From assembly GCA_020628865.1 (NCBI GenBank), contig JAHDEJ010000013.1:62001-126000 (forward strand): a stretch of DNA of 64,000 nt. The letters are read 5' to 3'. The DNA is from Acidimicrobiales bacterium (lineage in GTDB: Bacteria > Actinomycetota > Acidimicrobiia > Acidimicrobiales > SHLQ01). How positions within the stretch are numbered: the stretch's first letter is position 1; the number at the start of each line of letters is the position of its first letter. The notes under the pieces are model-generated. The model was not told the DNA's origin. It did not search any database and was given only the letters and a program-made list of their open reading frames with translations. Below, in pieces: positions 9,317 to 18,563 of the stretch. Made by a program: the position numbers and the translations under genes.

Positions 9317-10471
9317 CTACCGGTTGGTCGGTGGCTGGTGGTCGGCAGGTGGGTGCAGCCGGGCCACCCTCGTTCGGGCCGGGGCCGGCATCGATGCGAG
9401 GACGAGTCGGGCGGCAAGGCCGAGCGGCAGCATCGAGAGCCAGGCGAGGTCCGCGCGCACGGGGGAGGTGATGCGCCGGGCGAGAGAAGGGCCGATGCGG
9501 TCGTAGCCGAAGCGGATCAACCGGTGCAGGCGGGGGCTGGCGGACCGGACCAGGAGCTCGACCGATTTCAGCTGGACGAGTTGTCGGGTGACCGTGATGG
9601 TGCCTGCGGCGGTCGGCGCCGACCAGGAGCCGACGACGGCACGATGCCCGTGAGCGGCGGCGGAGGCAACGTAGCAGTTGGTGTACGGATCGATCGGGGA
9701 CAGCGAGGCGTGGTGCTCCATCGCCCGCTGCCAGGTCACGTAGATCGACGCAATCGCAACACCGATGGCGGTGAGGCTGGGCAGGATGTGACGGCGATCG
9801 CGGGCGTCGAACTGGTCGAAGGCGAGCCGCAACGCAATGGCGAGGCAGAGGAACGGGCCGCTCCCGAAGATCGACAGCACCACCCACATAGCGATGGCGA
9901 GCAGCAGCCGCTGGAGTGGCGGCACCATCGCCACGGCGATCAACCCGAGCACCAGCGCGAGTCCGGCCTCGCCCAGGCCGAGTCCTCGCGCAAACGCTCG
10001 TTGAACGACGGCGTTGAGGACACGGGATGCGATCTCCACAGCGAGGGCAACGAATGCGAGCGAGACGGCGAACAGGAGCGTGGCGCCGCTGCTCGCAATG
10101 GTCAACGTCACTGCGTAGAAGCTGGAGAGGATGGCGGCTCCGAGGAGCACGGCGGTGCCGTGTGGTCGGTGTCGATCCGATGGGATGAAGGCGATCAGCG
10201 CCATCCCGAGCCCGAACACGACAAGGGAAATCGTCTCGAACGGACCCCTTGCCTCGTCGGCGAAGACGGAGGTCCACTCGGCGCTTGGGTCCTGCCACTC
10301 GGGGGCCAGGAGGCTGTCCGCCGCGACGAAGGACGCAAACGGGACGAGGGTGAACGCGAGTGCGATGCACGCTCGGCGCCAGCGAGTGCGAAGGATCCAG
10401 GGTTCGGCCACCGAGATCAGGTCGCGCTCGTTCCTGAGGTCATCCATGTCGTTCCATCGGTCGCCGCGCAT
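9317..10471 (-). CDS. Conserved hypothetical multi-pass membrane protein
   Basis: Several hydrophobic TM stretches followed by a globular C-terminal region. Confidence 0.65.
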   Translation of the reverse strand: MRGDRWNDMDDLRNERDLISVAEPWILRTRWRRACIALAFTLVPFASFVAADSLLAPEWQDPSAEWTSVFADEARGPFETISLVVFGLGMALIAFIPSDRHRPHGTAVLLGAAILSSFYAVTLTIASSGATLLFAVSLAFVALAVEIASRVLNAVVQRAFARGLGLGEAGLALVLGLIAVAMVPPLQRLLLAIAMWVVLSIFGSGPFLCLAIALRLAFDQFDARDRRHILPSLTAIGVAIASIYVTWQRAMEHHASLSPIDPYTNCYVASAAAHGHRAVVGSWSAPTAAGTITVTRQLVQLKSVELLVRSASPRLHRLIRFGYDRIGPSLARRITSPVRADLAWLSMLPLGLAARLVLASMPAPARTRVARLHPPADHQPPTNR

Positions 10472-10532
10472 GATCCACCAGCCACATCGTGCCACCGCAC
10501 ACCGAATGGTGCCTGGCACGTTGAGACGCGCA

Positions 10533-10573
10533 AGGGGCCTGGCACCTTTTGCGGGAAAAGGTGCCAGGCCCCT
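10533..10573. terminator. Perfect 18-bp inverted repeat, hairpin between thiolase and downstream membrane protein
   Basis: AGGGGCCTGGCACCTTTT-GCGGG-AAAAGGTGCCAGGCCCCT, exact arms; contains GGTGCCAGGC motif. Confidence 0.8.
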
Positions 10574-10596
10574 CAGCGAGGTTCAGGTTGGCGCGT

Positions 10597-11796
10597 TCAG
10601 TCGAGACGCTCGATGACCATGGCCATGCCCTGGCCACCGCCGACGCACATCGACTCCACGCCGAAGCGGCCGCCGGTGTCCTCGAGGCCGTTGATCAGCG
10701 TGGTCATGATGCGGGCTCCGGTCATGCCGAAGGGGTGACCGAGAGCGATCGAACCACCGTGCACGTTGAGCTTGTCGAGGGGGATGCCGAGCTCGTCGGC
10801 CGAGCCGAGCACCTGGACGGCGAATGCCTCGTTGATCTCGAACAGGTCGATGTCGTCGACGCTCATCTCGGCGAGCTCGAGCGCCTTGCGGATGGCGTCG
10901 ATCGGGCCGAGGCCCATGATCTCCGGGTGCAGGCTCGACACGGCCGAGGACACGATGCGGGCGAGTGGCTTGATGCCGAGCTCGGCGGCGCGGGTGTCGC
11001 TCATGACGACGACGGCAGCGGCGCCATCGTTCAGCGGGCAGGCGTTGCCCGCCGTGATCGTGCCGTTCGGACGGAAGACCGGCTTGAGCCCGGAAACGCC
11101 CTCGAGGGTGGTGCCGGCGCGGATGCCGTCGTCCTGGCTCACGACGGTGCCGTCGGGGAGGGTGTACGGGGTGATCTCGCGCTCGAAGAAGCCGCGGTCG
11201 CTGGACTCCTCTGCCCGGTTCTGGGAGCGCACGCCCCACTCGTCCTGGCGCTCACGGGAGATGCCGGTGATCTCGGCGACGTTCTCAGCGGTCTGACCCA
11301 TGGCGATGTAGATGTCGGCGACGTCGCCGGCCTCCCAGGTGCCGCCTTCGCCGGCGGAGCGTTCTGCGGTGCGAGCTTCGCCGGCAGCGAAGTGCTCGTT
11401 GTGGGGGCCGGTGTCGGCCGCGCCGTTGCCGTAGCGGCTGACCGCTTCGACACCGCCGGCGACAAAGACGTCGCCTTCGCCGGCCTTGATGGCGTGGGCG
11501 GCCATTCGGATGGTCTGCAGCGAGGAGCTGCAGTAGCGGTTCACGGTGACGCCCGGGGCTTCGAGTCCGGCGAGGAGCGAGGAGACGCGAGCGACGTTGT
11601 AGCCGCCCTCGCCACCGGGCTGACCGATGCCCCAGATGACGTCTTCGATCTCTTCGCGGGGCAGTTCGGGGACCTTGTTCAGCACCGCATCGATGATGAA
11701 GGCCGACATGTCGTCGGGGCGAGCCTCGACGAGTGAGCCCTTGGCCGCTCGGCCGATCGGGGTGCGGGTGGCGGCGACGATGACGGCTTCAGGCAT
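10597..11796 (-). CDS. Thiolase family protein (acetyl-CoA C-acyltransferase)
   Basis: MPEAVIVAATRTPIGRAAKGSL..., VNRYCSSSLQTIRMAAHAIKAGEGDVFVAGGVEAVS, NVHGGSIALGHPFGMTGARI, C-terminal CVGGGQGMAMVIERL. Confidence 0.93.
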   Translation of the reverse strand: MPEAVIVAATRTPIGRAAKGSLVEARPDDMSAFIIDAVLNKVPELPREEIEDVIWGIGQPGGEGGYNVARVSSLLAGLEAPGVTVNRYCSSSLQTIRMAAHAIKAGEGDVFVAGGVEAVSRYGNGAADTGPHNEHFAAGEARTAERSAGEGGTWEAGDVADIYIAMGQTAENVAEITGISRERQDEWGVRSQNRAEESSDRGFFEREITPYTLPDGTVVSQDDGIRAGTTLEGVSGLKPVFRPNGTITAGNACPLNDGAAAVVVMSDTRAAELGIKPLARIVSSAVSSLHPEIMGLGPIDAIRKALELAEMSVDDIDLFEINEAFAVQVLGSADELGIPLDKLNVHGGSIALGHPFGMTGARIMTTLINGLEDTGGRFGVESMCVGGGQGMAMVIERLD

Positions 11797-11823
11797 GGAT
11801 GCTCCTCGGTGCGAGTGGTTACT

Positions 11824-11842
11824 GATCGGTAGCTTACCGATC
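11824..11842. promoter_or_regulatory. 19-bp palindrome upstream of thiolase, TetR-type operator candidate
   Basis: GATCGGTA-GCT-TACCGATC, perfect 8-bp arms, ends 28 bp upstream of the thiolase start. Confidence 0.55.
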
Positions 11843-11950
11843 GACGGCTTCGGATGCTGTGGTGAGATCGCTCGGGCGGCCGCCGTCGATCGAAAGTTCA
11901 TACGATTTCATTCGACAAACGACAGGCCCATGTGCTAGCGCCGTTTGTGA

Positions 11951-11978
11951 GACCCCATCTCTTCGAGAGATGGGGGTC
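11951..11978. other. Hairpin in the thiolase-whiB intergenic region
   Basis: CCCCATCTCT-TCG-AGAGATGGGG (11953-11975), perfect 10-bp stem. Confidence 0.6.
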
Positions 11979-12125
11979 GCGACGGAAACTATTGGAATTC
12001 TGTGTGCATCCGCGCGCAGAATCTTCCCCGCAAGCAGTGGAGTGCGAGGGTGCTTGGGCGCGCGTCGGAGGTGTCAAAACCTCAGGTCGTAATCGTCCTG
12101 CCCTCGCGGAGGGACCAAGGACAAA

Positions 12126-12452
12126 ATGATCGATTCTCTGACGGTGTCGGGCGAGACGACCTCATGGATGTCGAAGGGTGCGTGTGTGGGGGACAGCGAT
12201 CTTTTCTTCGCTCCCTTCGCCGAACGCCCTGAGGCACGTGTGCGGCGTGAAGCAAAAGCTCGACTCATCTGTGAGAAGTGCAACGTGGTCGAGTCCTGTC
12301 GGGCATACGCTCGGCAGAATCTCGAACTCGGCTACTGGGGTGGTGAATCGGAGTCGGAACGGGCCGCCGCAGGCTACGCCCCGACGACACCGATCATCGG
12401 TCGTCGCAAGGTCGCAGAGACCCGCGCCGCCGCCGCACTCGGTTCCAAGTGA
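12126..12452 (+). CDS. WhiB family transcriptional regulator
   Basis: Four-Cys WhiB pattern: GACVGDSDLFFAP...KARLICEKCNVVESCRAYA and LGYWGGESESER. Confidence 0.92.
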   Translation: MIDSLTVSGETTSWMSKGACVGDSDLFFAPFAERPEARVRREAKARLICEKCNVVESCRAYARQNLELGYWGGESESERAAAGYAPTTPIIGRRKVAETRAAAALGSK

Positions 12453-12479
12453 CACTCGGGCGTCGCTGACGCGGCGCCC

Positions 12480-13184
12480 TCACCAACACTCTCGCCGCAT
12501 GGCCCCATCGCGGGCTGCGACGATTCGGTTCCGCGGTCCGTCGACCGTTGGATCCGACGCGTCGTAACCCGCGTCGCCGGACCACAACAGCACGAGCCCG
12601 GCATCGGTCTTGTGCAACTGCGTGTGGAACCAGGCCGGGCCGGATTCGGCCGCGCCCATCATCGCCGCGACGCCGGCGTGCGTGGTGGCGTCGAACAACG
12701 TCGTCCACGTGGGTGGTGCCAGGGGGAAGTCGCCGGCATCGAAGCGCGCCAGTGCTGCAGTGGCCGTGATCCACTCCGCTTCGGTGTTCTCCGCCTCGTC
12801 GAGAACCAGCTGGCCCTCCGTGCCCGGTGCGAGGAAGAACCAGGTGGCGAATCGTTTTGGGGCCATCCCGCCGACCGGGGGAACCCAGTGGGACAACCAC
12901 ACGAGTGACTCGGGGTTCACCTCGAGTGCGGTCTCCTCGCGTGTTTCGCGTTGTGCCGCCACCCGCGCCGTGGCGACGAGGGTCGAGTCACTCCAATCCA
13001 CGTCGGTTGCATCCGGCGGCGGAGTGGGGCCGTCCTCCGGATCGATGGCACCGCCGGGAAACGTCCACATGCCGCCGAAGCTCAACTCCGGGGCGCGCCG
13101 GACCATCAGGAATTCCAGACCCGGCGCACCGTCTCGGATCGGAATCGATGTGGCCGCAAGGCGCAGCGTTGGGGTGTCCGGCAT
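12480..13184 (-). CDS. NUDIX hydrolase
   Basis: MWTFPGGAIDPEDG...AAQRETREETALEV Nudix box. Confidence 0.85.
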   Translation of the reverse strand: MPDTPTLRLAATSIPIRDGAPGLEFLMVRRAPELSFGGMWTFPGGAIDPEDGPTPPPDATDVDWSDSTLVATARVAAQRETREETALEVNPESLVWLSHWVPPVGGMAPKRFATWFFLAPGTEGQLVLDEAENTEAEWITATAALARFDAGDFPLAPPTWTTLFDATTHAGVAAMMGAAESGPAWFHTQLHKTDAGLVLLWSGDAGYDASDPTVDGPRNRIVAARDGAMRRECW

Positions 13185-13253
13185 GGGAGCAGCGTAGGAC
13201 GGGGTCCGTGGCCGCGGTGGGACAGCGCCAGAGTGGCGTGGGAAACTGACCCG

Positions 13254-13736
13254 ATGCTCCAGGATGCAGGACGTTTCGAAGCCGTCGACACCGCCGCGGC
13301 GGAGGCTGTGGTCAGTGCCGTGCTCGGCCCCGGGCGCGTGGAGTCAGGAGAGCGCTGGGCGAACCTCACGCTGGAGATCGACCCGGACCGCTACGTCGAG
13401 GACAACGTCCTGTTCTCCGTTGTCGCGGCTCGAGGGCCATCGGCGCCGCTGGCCACGGTCACGGCGGCAACGGCCGGGAAACGCCCCCAGGCAGCGGCGG
13501 TCGGAATCCAGCATCGTGCCGGCACCAAGGCGCTCGAACAGCTCAACGAGGCCGGTGTGCGGCAGCCCGAGATCTGGCGGCTCGTGCAGGACCATCCGAG
13601 GCGCGGCCTCGTCATGGCCGTACCTGCAGACGCGCCGATCGCCGAGGTGGCCGGATGGCTCCTCGAGGCGATGGCGGTGCTGAATCGAGCGCCGGTTCTG
13701 ACGGGGGTCACGTACGAGGTGTACGCGACCGACTGA
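13254..13736 (+). CDS. Conserved hypothetical protein
   Basis: ATG at 13254, MLQDAGRFEAVDTAAAEAVVSAVLGPGRVESGERWANLTLEID...; stop abuts convergent ORF stop (TGATCA). Confidence 0.6.
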   Translation: MLQDAGRFEAVDTAAAEAVVSAVLGPGRVESGERWANLTLEIDPDRYVEDNVLFSVVAARGPSAPLATVTAATAGKRPQAAAVGIQHRAGTKALEQLNEAGVRQPEIWRLVQDHPRRGLVMAVPADAPIAEVAGWLLEAMAVLNRAPVLTGVTYEVYATD

Positions 13737-13895
13737 TCAGCTGGCTCGCTTCTGCGGGATCTGGTTGGTGGTTGTCTGCAACGTTTGGCGACGGCGCAAC
13801 CACGCATCTGCAGTCTGACGGGACACAGCGTCCTGGCCAGCTCCGCAGAGCAACGTGAGTCGTTCGCCAGACGCCATTGTCTGGTTCATGCTCAT
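13737..13895 (-). CDS. Small hypothetical protein (52 aa)
   Basis: MSMNQTMASGERLTLLCGAGQDAVSRQTADAWLRRRQTLQTTTNQIPQKRAS; minus-strand AAGGAAGAAAAATG gives a plausible Shine-Dalgarno. Confidence 0.45.
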   Translation of the reverse strand: MSMNQTMASGERLTLLCGAGQDAVSRQTADAWLRRRQTLQTTTNQIPQKRAS

Positions 13896-13998
13896 TTTTC
13901 TTCCTTTGTCAAAGGACCTTGATTGGCCCGGGCCACGTTGTCTCTTCGACAGATTCAACAATGACCTGAACGGAGTTTTGCACACCGACGGGCCGATG

Positions 13999-14535
13999 TC
14001 ACGTAGGCGGAACGTCCGGGTCGGGTCCGATGGTCAGAACCACGACGAGATCGTCGAAGGTGGCGTTGCCGAGACCGTCGCTGCACCATGCCCGAAGGCG
14101 CCGGTCGGCTGACTCCGGAAGCTCCAGATCTTCGACCACGATCCCCGCATTGCCGGTCCACGCCTGGGTGCCACCGTCGATGGACCAGGTGTTCCACAAG
14201 CGGACCCGGTGGCGATGCTCGTCGTCATCGTCCGCTCCGGCGATGGCCCGCAGGACCACGGCGTCGAGTTCGGTGCAGTCGACGGCGAGGTCGGTCGACG
14301 CCTGGCCGTCGAGCGCTGGTTGCGTCGGGCTGACCTCCACGATCTCCAGATCGCCGTCAGACGTGATCGTTAGTCCTTGCGGCGTGCCGGCGTGGCGCTG
14401 TTCGACAACAACCTCGATCACGTCTCCGGACGACACCTCGAGTTCGACGAGGGAGTGGATCTCGTTGCCGTCGACCCGGATCCGCTCCGTCCGTTGCGTA
14501 CGAAACCGATCCGCGAGGGTGCGGGAGGGGTTCAC
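13999..14535 (-). CDS. Hypothetical protein, translationally coupled to the upstream acidic protein
   Basis: 178-aa ORF, 4-bp overlap with 14532-15521. Confidence 0.55.
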   Translation of the reverse strand: MNPSRTLADRFRTQRTERIRVDGNEIHSLVELEVSSGDVIEVVVEQRHAGTPQGLTITSDGDLEIVEVSPTQPALDGQASTDLAVDCTELDAVVLRAIAGADDDDEHRHRVRLWNTWSIDGGTQAWTGNAGIVVEDLELPESADRRLRAWCSDGLGNATFDDLVVVLTIGPDPDVPPT

Positions 14536-15521
14536 TCGGCGCCCGCCTCGACTTCCGTGCGTTCCATCGTCGCATCGTCATCGGCGTGTTCGTCCGAGCC
14601 CTTGTCGTCATCGGGGTCGTCGGCCTCAGCTTCATCGGCCTCATCCACGAGCTCCGGGGCGTCGTTTTCATCGACATCGACATCGTCGGTGGCTTCCTCG
14701 GCAGCAGTTCCCGTCTCGTCGACGAGCTCCTCGGCGTCGTCGTCGATGTCGTCGGAGGTTTCTCCGGCGTCATCGTCGGACGCATCCATCTCGTCGACCT
14801 CGTCCACAACCGTCTCGTCGGCCTCGGCCTCATCGGGCTCGGCCTCATCTTCCGTTTCGGCTTCCGGGGGCTCGAGGTCCATGGTGGGCGCCTCGGCCTG
14901 GTCCTTGGTGTCCGCTGCGGCGTCGGGGTCCTCCGAGTCGCCGGACTCGGTTTCGCCGGCGTGCCGGAGGGCAAGCGGGGACTCGGCATCGCCGGGCCAC
15001 AGCAGGGTTCCGCTCGCCTCGTCGCGGTCGAGTGACTCCACCCGTCCGGTCACCGGGTTGTATCGCTCCGGGGCCTGACCCCGGCTGAGGCGATCGTTGT
15101 TCTCGTATCCGAAGAGCGGGGCTGCGGGGTCGCCGGCCCAGCGCCAGTAGTCCACATTGGCCAGCACGTGCGAGGTCGGCGCAGCGGCCGGCAGGGCCAA
15201 CGGACGCGTGGAGAGCGGGATCGACTCGACGATCGGGGCAGCGTGTGCGTGCTCGGCGATCGTGCCCGTCGGGAGGAGGGAGTAGGTCGGCGGCGGCGTC
15301 CGGCGACCCCAGCGCCACGTGCGCGCCCGCTCGGGCGGCACCTGTTCCAGCGGTCGGGAGCGGCCGAGCAGGCCGGTGCCCAGGCGATCCAACACCACCA
15401 TGACAGCGACGAGGACGAGCCAGGCGACGATGACCCACCGGAACATCGATGCCGCGTCGGCGTCCTCGAAGAGACCCCGGAGCCATTCGATGAATCCGGA
15501 ATCGTTGACGGAATCGGTCAT
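14532..15521 (-). CDS. Membrane-anchored protein with long acidic (Asp/Glu) C-terminal tail
   Basis: One TM (MFRWVIVAWLVLVAVMVVLDRLGTG), then >100 residues of D/E/A/T-rich low complexity. Confidence 0.65.
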   Translation of the reverse strand: MTDSVNDSGFIEWLRGLFEDADAASMFRWVIVAWLVLVAVMVVLDRLGTGLLGRSRPLEQVPPERARTWRWGRRTPPPTYSLLPTGTIAEHAHAAPIVESIPLSTRPLALPAAAPTSHVLANVDYWRWAGDPAAPLFGYENNDRLSRGQAPERYNPVTGRVESLDRDEASGTLLWPGDAESPLALRHAGETESGDSEDPDAAADTKDQAEAPTMDLEPPEAETEDEAEPDEAEADETVVDEVDEMDASDDDAGETSDDIDDDAEELVDETGTAAEEATDDVDVDENDAPELVDEADEAEADDPDDDKGSDEHADDDATMERTEVEAGAE

Positions 15522-16438
15522 TCTTCGCCGTCCGGAGCGATGGCGGCCGCCATGATCCGTTCGATCAGGAACGGCGCGTCTGCCGTCTCGACCACCGTGA
15601 TCGGTGCCGCATCTGTTGCATCCGCATCAACCACCCGGGTCCACCCTCGTGTCGAATCGTCCGCCGTGTCGACCACCATATGCGATGGCGTCGTCGTGAA
15701 CCGGGCACCGTCTGTCAGACCGAGTACGGCGCACGGGTCGTGCATCGGTTGGCCCTGGCCGTCCTGTTCGCCGTTTGCCTCGTAGAACTCCAGAAAGGCG
15801 GCTGCCTTGGCCGATGAGTTCGTCGCCGCCTGGCGAAGCGCCGCGGAATGCGGTGCCGCCATGCGGACCTGACGGGTGAGGTTCAGGCCGTACATCGAGA
15901 GCGGAAGACCGCTGCGGAAGACGGCGTCGACGGCGTGTGGGTCGGCCCAGGCGTTGAACTCGGCGTTGTCCGTCACGTTGCCGGTCGTGGTGGAGCCACC
16001 CATCCAGTGGACGTGCCGATACCGATGCATGGTTTGGGCATCGGCTCGCAGCGCGAGCGCAACGTTCGTGAGCGGCCCGGTTGCGACGAGCGTGACCTCT
16101 TCGGACGCATGTGCCAGCAGGGCCTCGACGGCGTCGGTCGCCTCGGCATCTCGTGATGGCGCCGGCGTCGGATCGGCCCCGAGCCCGGACGGGCCATGAA
16201 CGTAGGCGGCAAAGCTCGGTTCCACCTCGAGCGGAACCTCGGCACCACGGTGGACCGGAATGTCGGGTCGCTCGGTCAGGTCGAGCAGGTGGAGCGCGTT
16301 GCGGGTCGTGTCTTCGATTCGCACGTTTCCGCTCACCGTGGTCACGGCCCGGAGGTCGCAGTACCTGAGCGCACAGAAGAGTGCGAAGGCGTCGTCGATG
16401 CCGGGATCGCAATCGAGGACGATGGGGGGTCGGGTCAT
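15518..16438 (-). CDS. Inosine/uridine-preferring nucleoside hydrolase
   Basis: PIVLDCDPGIDDAFALFCAL, VTLVATGPLTNVALAL, WMGGSTTTGNVTDNAEFNAWADPHAV. Confidence 0.93.
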   Translation of the reverse strand: MTRPPIVLDCDPGIDDAFALFCALRYCDLRAVTTVSGNVRIEDTTRNALHLLDLTERPDIPVHRGAEVPLEVEPSFAAYVHGPSGLGADPTPAPSRDAEATDAVEALLAHASEEVTLVATGPLTNVALALRADAQTMHRYRHVHWMGGSTTTGNVTDNAEFNAWADPHAVDAVFRSGLPLSMYGLNLTRQVRMAAPHSAALRQAATNSSAKAAAFLEFYEANGEQDGQGQPMHDPCAVLGLTDGARFTTTPSHMVVDTADDSTRGWTRVVDADATDAAPITVVETADAPFLIERIMAAAIAPDGEE

Positions 16439-17346
16439 GGTGAGAGCAGATCTTCCAGCTCGGATCGGGTGGGGAGCGAGGGCTGAGCGCCGGTCCGAAG
16501 CGTTGCGGCAGCACCGACACGAACGGCGAATTCGGCAGCGGCGGTGGCAGGTTGCCCGCTGACGAGGCCGATTGCCAACGCTGCGCGAAATGCGTCACCG
16601 GCGGCGGTGGTGTCGACCGGCTCGACGACGGGTGCGGGAACCACCGTCACTTCGTCGTCGGTCACGATCACGGCGCCCGCTGCGCCGAGGGTCACCACGA
16701 CCGTGGGGACGTCGAGCGAGCGGGCCGCAGACGCGACCGAGGCGGTGTCGTCCGGGTCGACAGGCTGCCCGGAAAGCAGCGCCAGCTCGGTCTCGTTGGG
16801 CACGAGCACGTCGACACTTCGCAACAGCTCCGGCGGGAGTGGTTGCGCCGGTGCGGGGTCGAGGATGACGATCCCCGCGGCGGCCCGAGCGGCGGCCAAA
16901 ACGGTGTCGAGCGGCGTCTCGAGCTGCAACAGCAGCCCAGCGGCCTCTCGGAGCAGGGGATCCGCATCGGTGATGTGCGTCGGTTGCAGCCGGCCGTTGG
17001 CACCGGGGCTCACGATGATCGCGTTGTCGCCGGAGCGGTCCACGCCGATCATCGCGATTCCGCTCGGAGCATCCGGGTCGATGCCGAGGTGGGTCAGATC
17101 CACTCCGGCGTCGGCGAGCGAATCCCGTAGTTGCTCCCCAGCCGCGTCGGCGCCGACCCGGCCGATGAACGACACCGCCGCGCCGAGCCGGGCGGCAGCC
17201 ACGGCCTGGTTGGCGCCTTTGCCACCGGGAATTCGGGCGTGGTCACCGCCGAGAACGGTTTCGCCCGTGACCGGGTGATGGTCGACCTCGACCACGAGGT
17301 CGAGGTTGGCCGAACCGGCCACGGCGAGCACCTTGTCGTCGGGCAC
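16435..17346 (-). CDS. rbsK: Ribokinase (PfkB family)
   Basis: GSANLDLVVEVDHHPVTGETVLGGDHARIPGGKGANQAVAAARLG and VDTTAAGDAFRAALAIGL. Confidence 0.9.
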   Translation of the reverse strand: MPDDKVLAVAGSANLDLVVEVDHHPVTGETVLGGDHARIPGGKGANQAVAAARLGAAVSFIGRVGADAAGEQLRDSLADAGVDLTHLGIDPDAPSGIAMIGVDRSGDNAIIVSPGANGRLQPTHITDADPLLREAAGLLLQLETPLDTVLAAARAAAGIVILDPAPAQPLPPELLRSVDVLVPNETELALLSGQPVDPDDTASVASAARSLDVPTVVVTLGAAGAVIVTDDEVTVVPAPVVEPVDTTAAGDAFRAALAIGLVSGQPATAAAEFAVRVGAAATLRTGAQPSLPTRSELEDLLSP

Positions 17347-17352
17347 GAGGGC

Positions 17353-18054
17353 TCAGACTTCGGCGACGATGCGGGAAGCGGGATCGTCGAACCAGGCGTT
17401 CGGGTTCGGGTGCAGCCGATGCTCGAAGACAACCAACGATCGGGTGGCGGCGGTGTCGAACGCGGCCGCCTGTTCGATCGGCTCGAAGACGCCGAGCGAG
17501 CGAGCTTCCTCTGCCCGAGCCACGGTCGGGAACCAGAGCGTGATGACGGCATCGAGCATCGGCGCACGGAACAATTCACCGGTCACGAGGTGGCGGGCAC
17601 ACGCTCCGGCCAGCATTCGACCTGATGCCTGATCGACGACGGCGTCGAGCTCGTCGGTGAACGTGTTGACGGCGCCGTTGGTGGCCCGGCGAATCATGAT
17701 GACGATCTTTGTGCCCGGTGTTGCGGTTCCCGGCCAGGTCACGTCGACGGGGCGGACGACGCGGGAGTCGATCGTCCATCCGGCGATGTCCGTGGCCACC
17801 GGCTCGAGCTGTTCGCGGAGCCGGTCGGGGCCGAGGTCGACCGGGTCGTGAGCCGACATCCACAGCAAACCGTCGATGCCCTCGTTTCCGGGGGATCGGT
17901 TGCCCTGATCCTCTGCTCGGAGGTCCACCATGATGCGCGAGATGGACGACGGGTTCGCCAGCCGATCGGCGGTGAACTGCCGAGCCACGCCGTCCTCGAA
18001 ATCCAGTTTCGCCAAGTCGGGATGCGCTTGGAGCGCAACCAGGATGTTCTCCAT
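17353..18054 (-). CDS. Hypothetical protein (possibly EthD-like)
   Basis: 233-aa ORF in line with flanking minus-strand genes; weak family resemblance only. Confidence 0.55.
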   Translation of the reverse strand: MENILVALQAHPDLAKLDFEDGVARQFTADRLANPSSISRIMVDLRAEDQGNRSPGNEGIDGLLWMSAHDPVDLGPDRLREQLEPVATDIAGWTIDSRVVRPVDVTWPGTATPGTKIVIMIRRATNGAVNTFTDELDAVVDQASGRMLAGACARHLVTGELFRAPMLDAVITLWFPTVARAEEARSLGVFEPIEQAAAFDTAATRSLVVFEHRLHPNPNAWFDDPASRIVAEV

Positions 18055-18056
18055 CG

Positions 18057-18527
18057 TCAGTTCGTGACGGTGGGCTCGATCTGGTGGATCCGCTTCACGG
18101 CGCCGACGAGGACCTTGCGAGCGATCTTCGGGTTTTCGTCGAGCAGCGCCGAGAACTCGCGGCGGTTGAGGACCATCAGCTCGAGTTCGGTGTCTGCGGT
18201 GACGGTGGCCGTGCGGGGGACGCCGGCGATCACCGAGAGTTCACCGAGGAAATCGCCGCTGCCGACCTGCGCGAGAACACGACCGCCGCGGCGCACGGTG
18301 GCGGTGCCCTCGGTGATGATCACGAACTCGCGCCCGGACTGGCCTTCGACCATGATGTCCCTGCCTGGCTTGACCCGGATGGGCGTCATGAGCTTGCCCA
18401 CGGCCTTGATCTCGCGGCTGCTGAGTTCACTGAAGAGTTCGATTGCTGCCAGCTGTTCTTCGAGACGCACGGTTCCCCCTTGTTTTCCTGCCCGCCGTTC
18501 TACTACAGCGAGCCGGTCGGAGGACAC
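18057..18527 (-). CDS. Cyclic nucleotide-binding domain protein
   Basis: GRDIMVEGQSGREFVIITEGTATVRRGGRVLAQVGSGDFLGELSVIAGVPRTATVTA. Start uncertain. Confidence 0.85.
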   Translation of the reverse strand: MSSDRLAVVERRAGKQGGTVRLEEQLAAIELFSELSSREIKAVGKLMTPIRVKPGRDIMVEGQSGREFVIITEGTATVRRGGRVLAQVGSGDFLGELSVIAGVPRTATVTADTELELMVLNRREFSALLDENPKIARKVLVGAVKRIHQIEPTVTN

Positions 18528-18563
18528 TTGGCGCGCCTGCCGGGTGCGTGAGCGCGTTTGGGC

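Noticed and set aside
14377-15078. Ser-rich plus-strand ORF (and Pro/Arg/Thr-rich 14357-14989 minus)
   Set aside because: Alternate-frame readings of the GA(C/G)-rich codons of the acidic-tail protein.
17396-17409. GAACCAGGCGTTC as a possible third SOS box
   Set aside because: Spacer is 5 nt rather than 4, and it lies inside a coding sequence.
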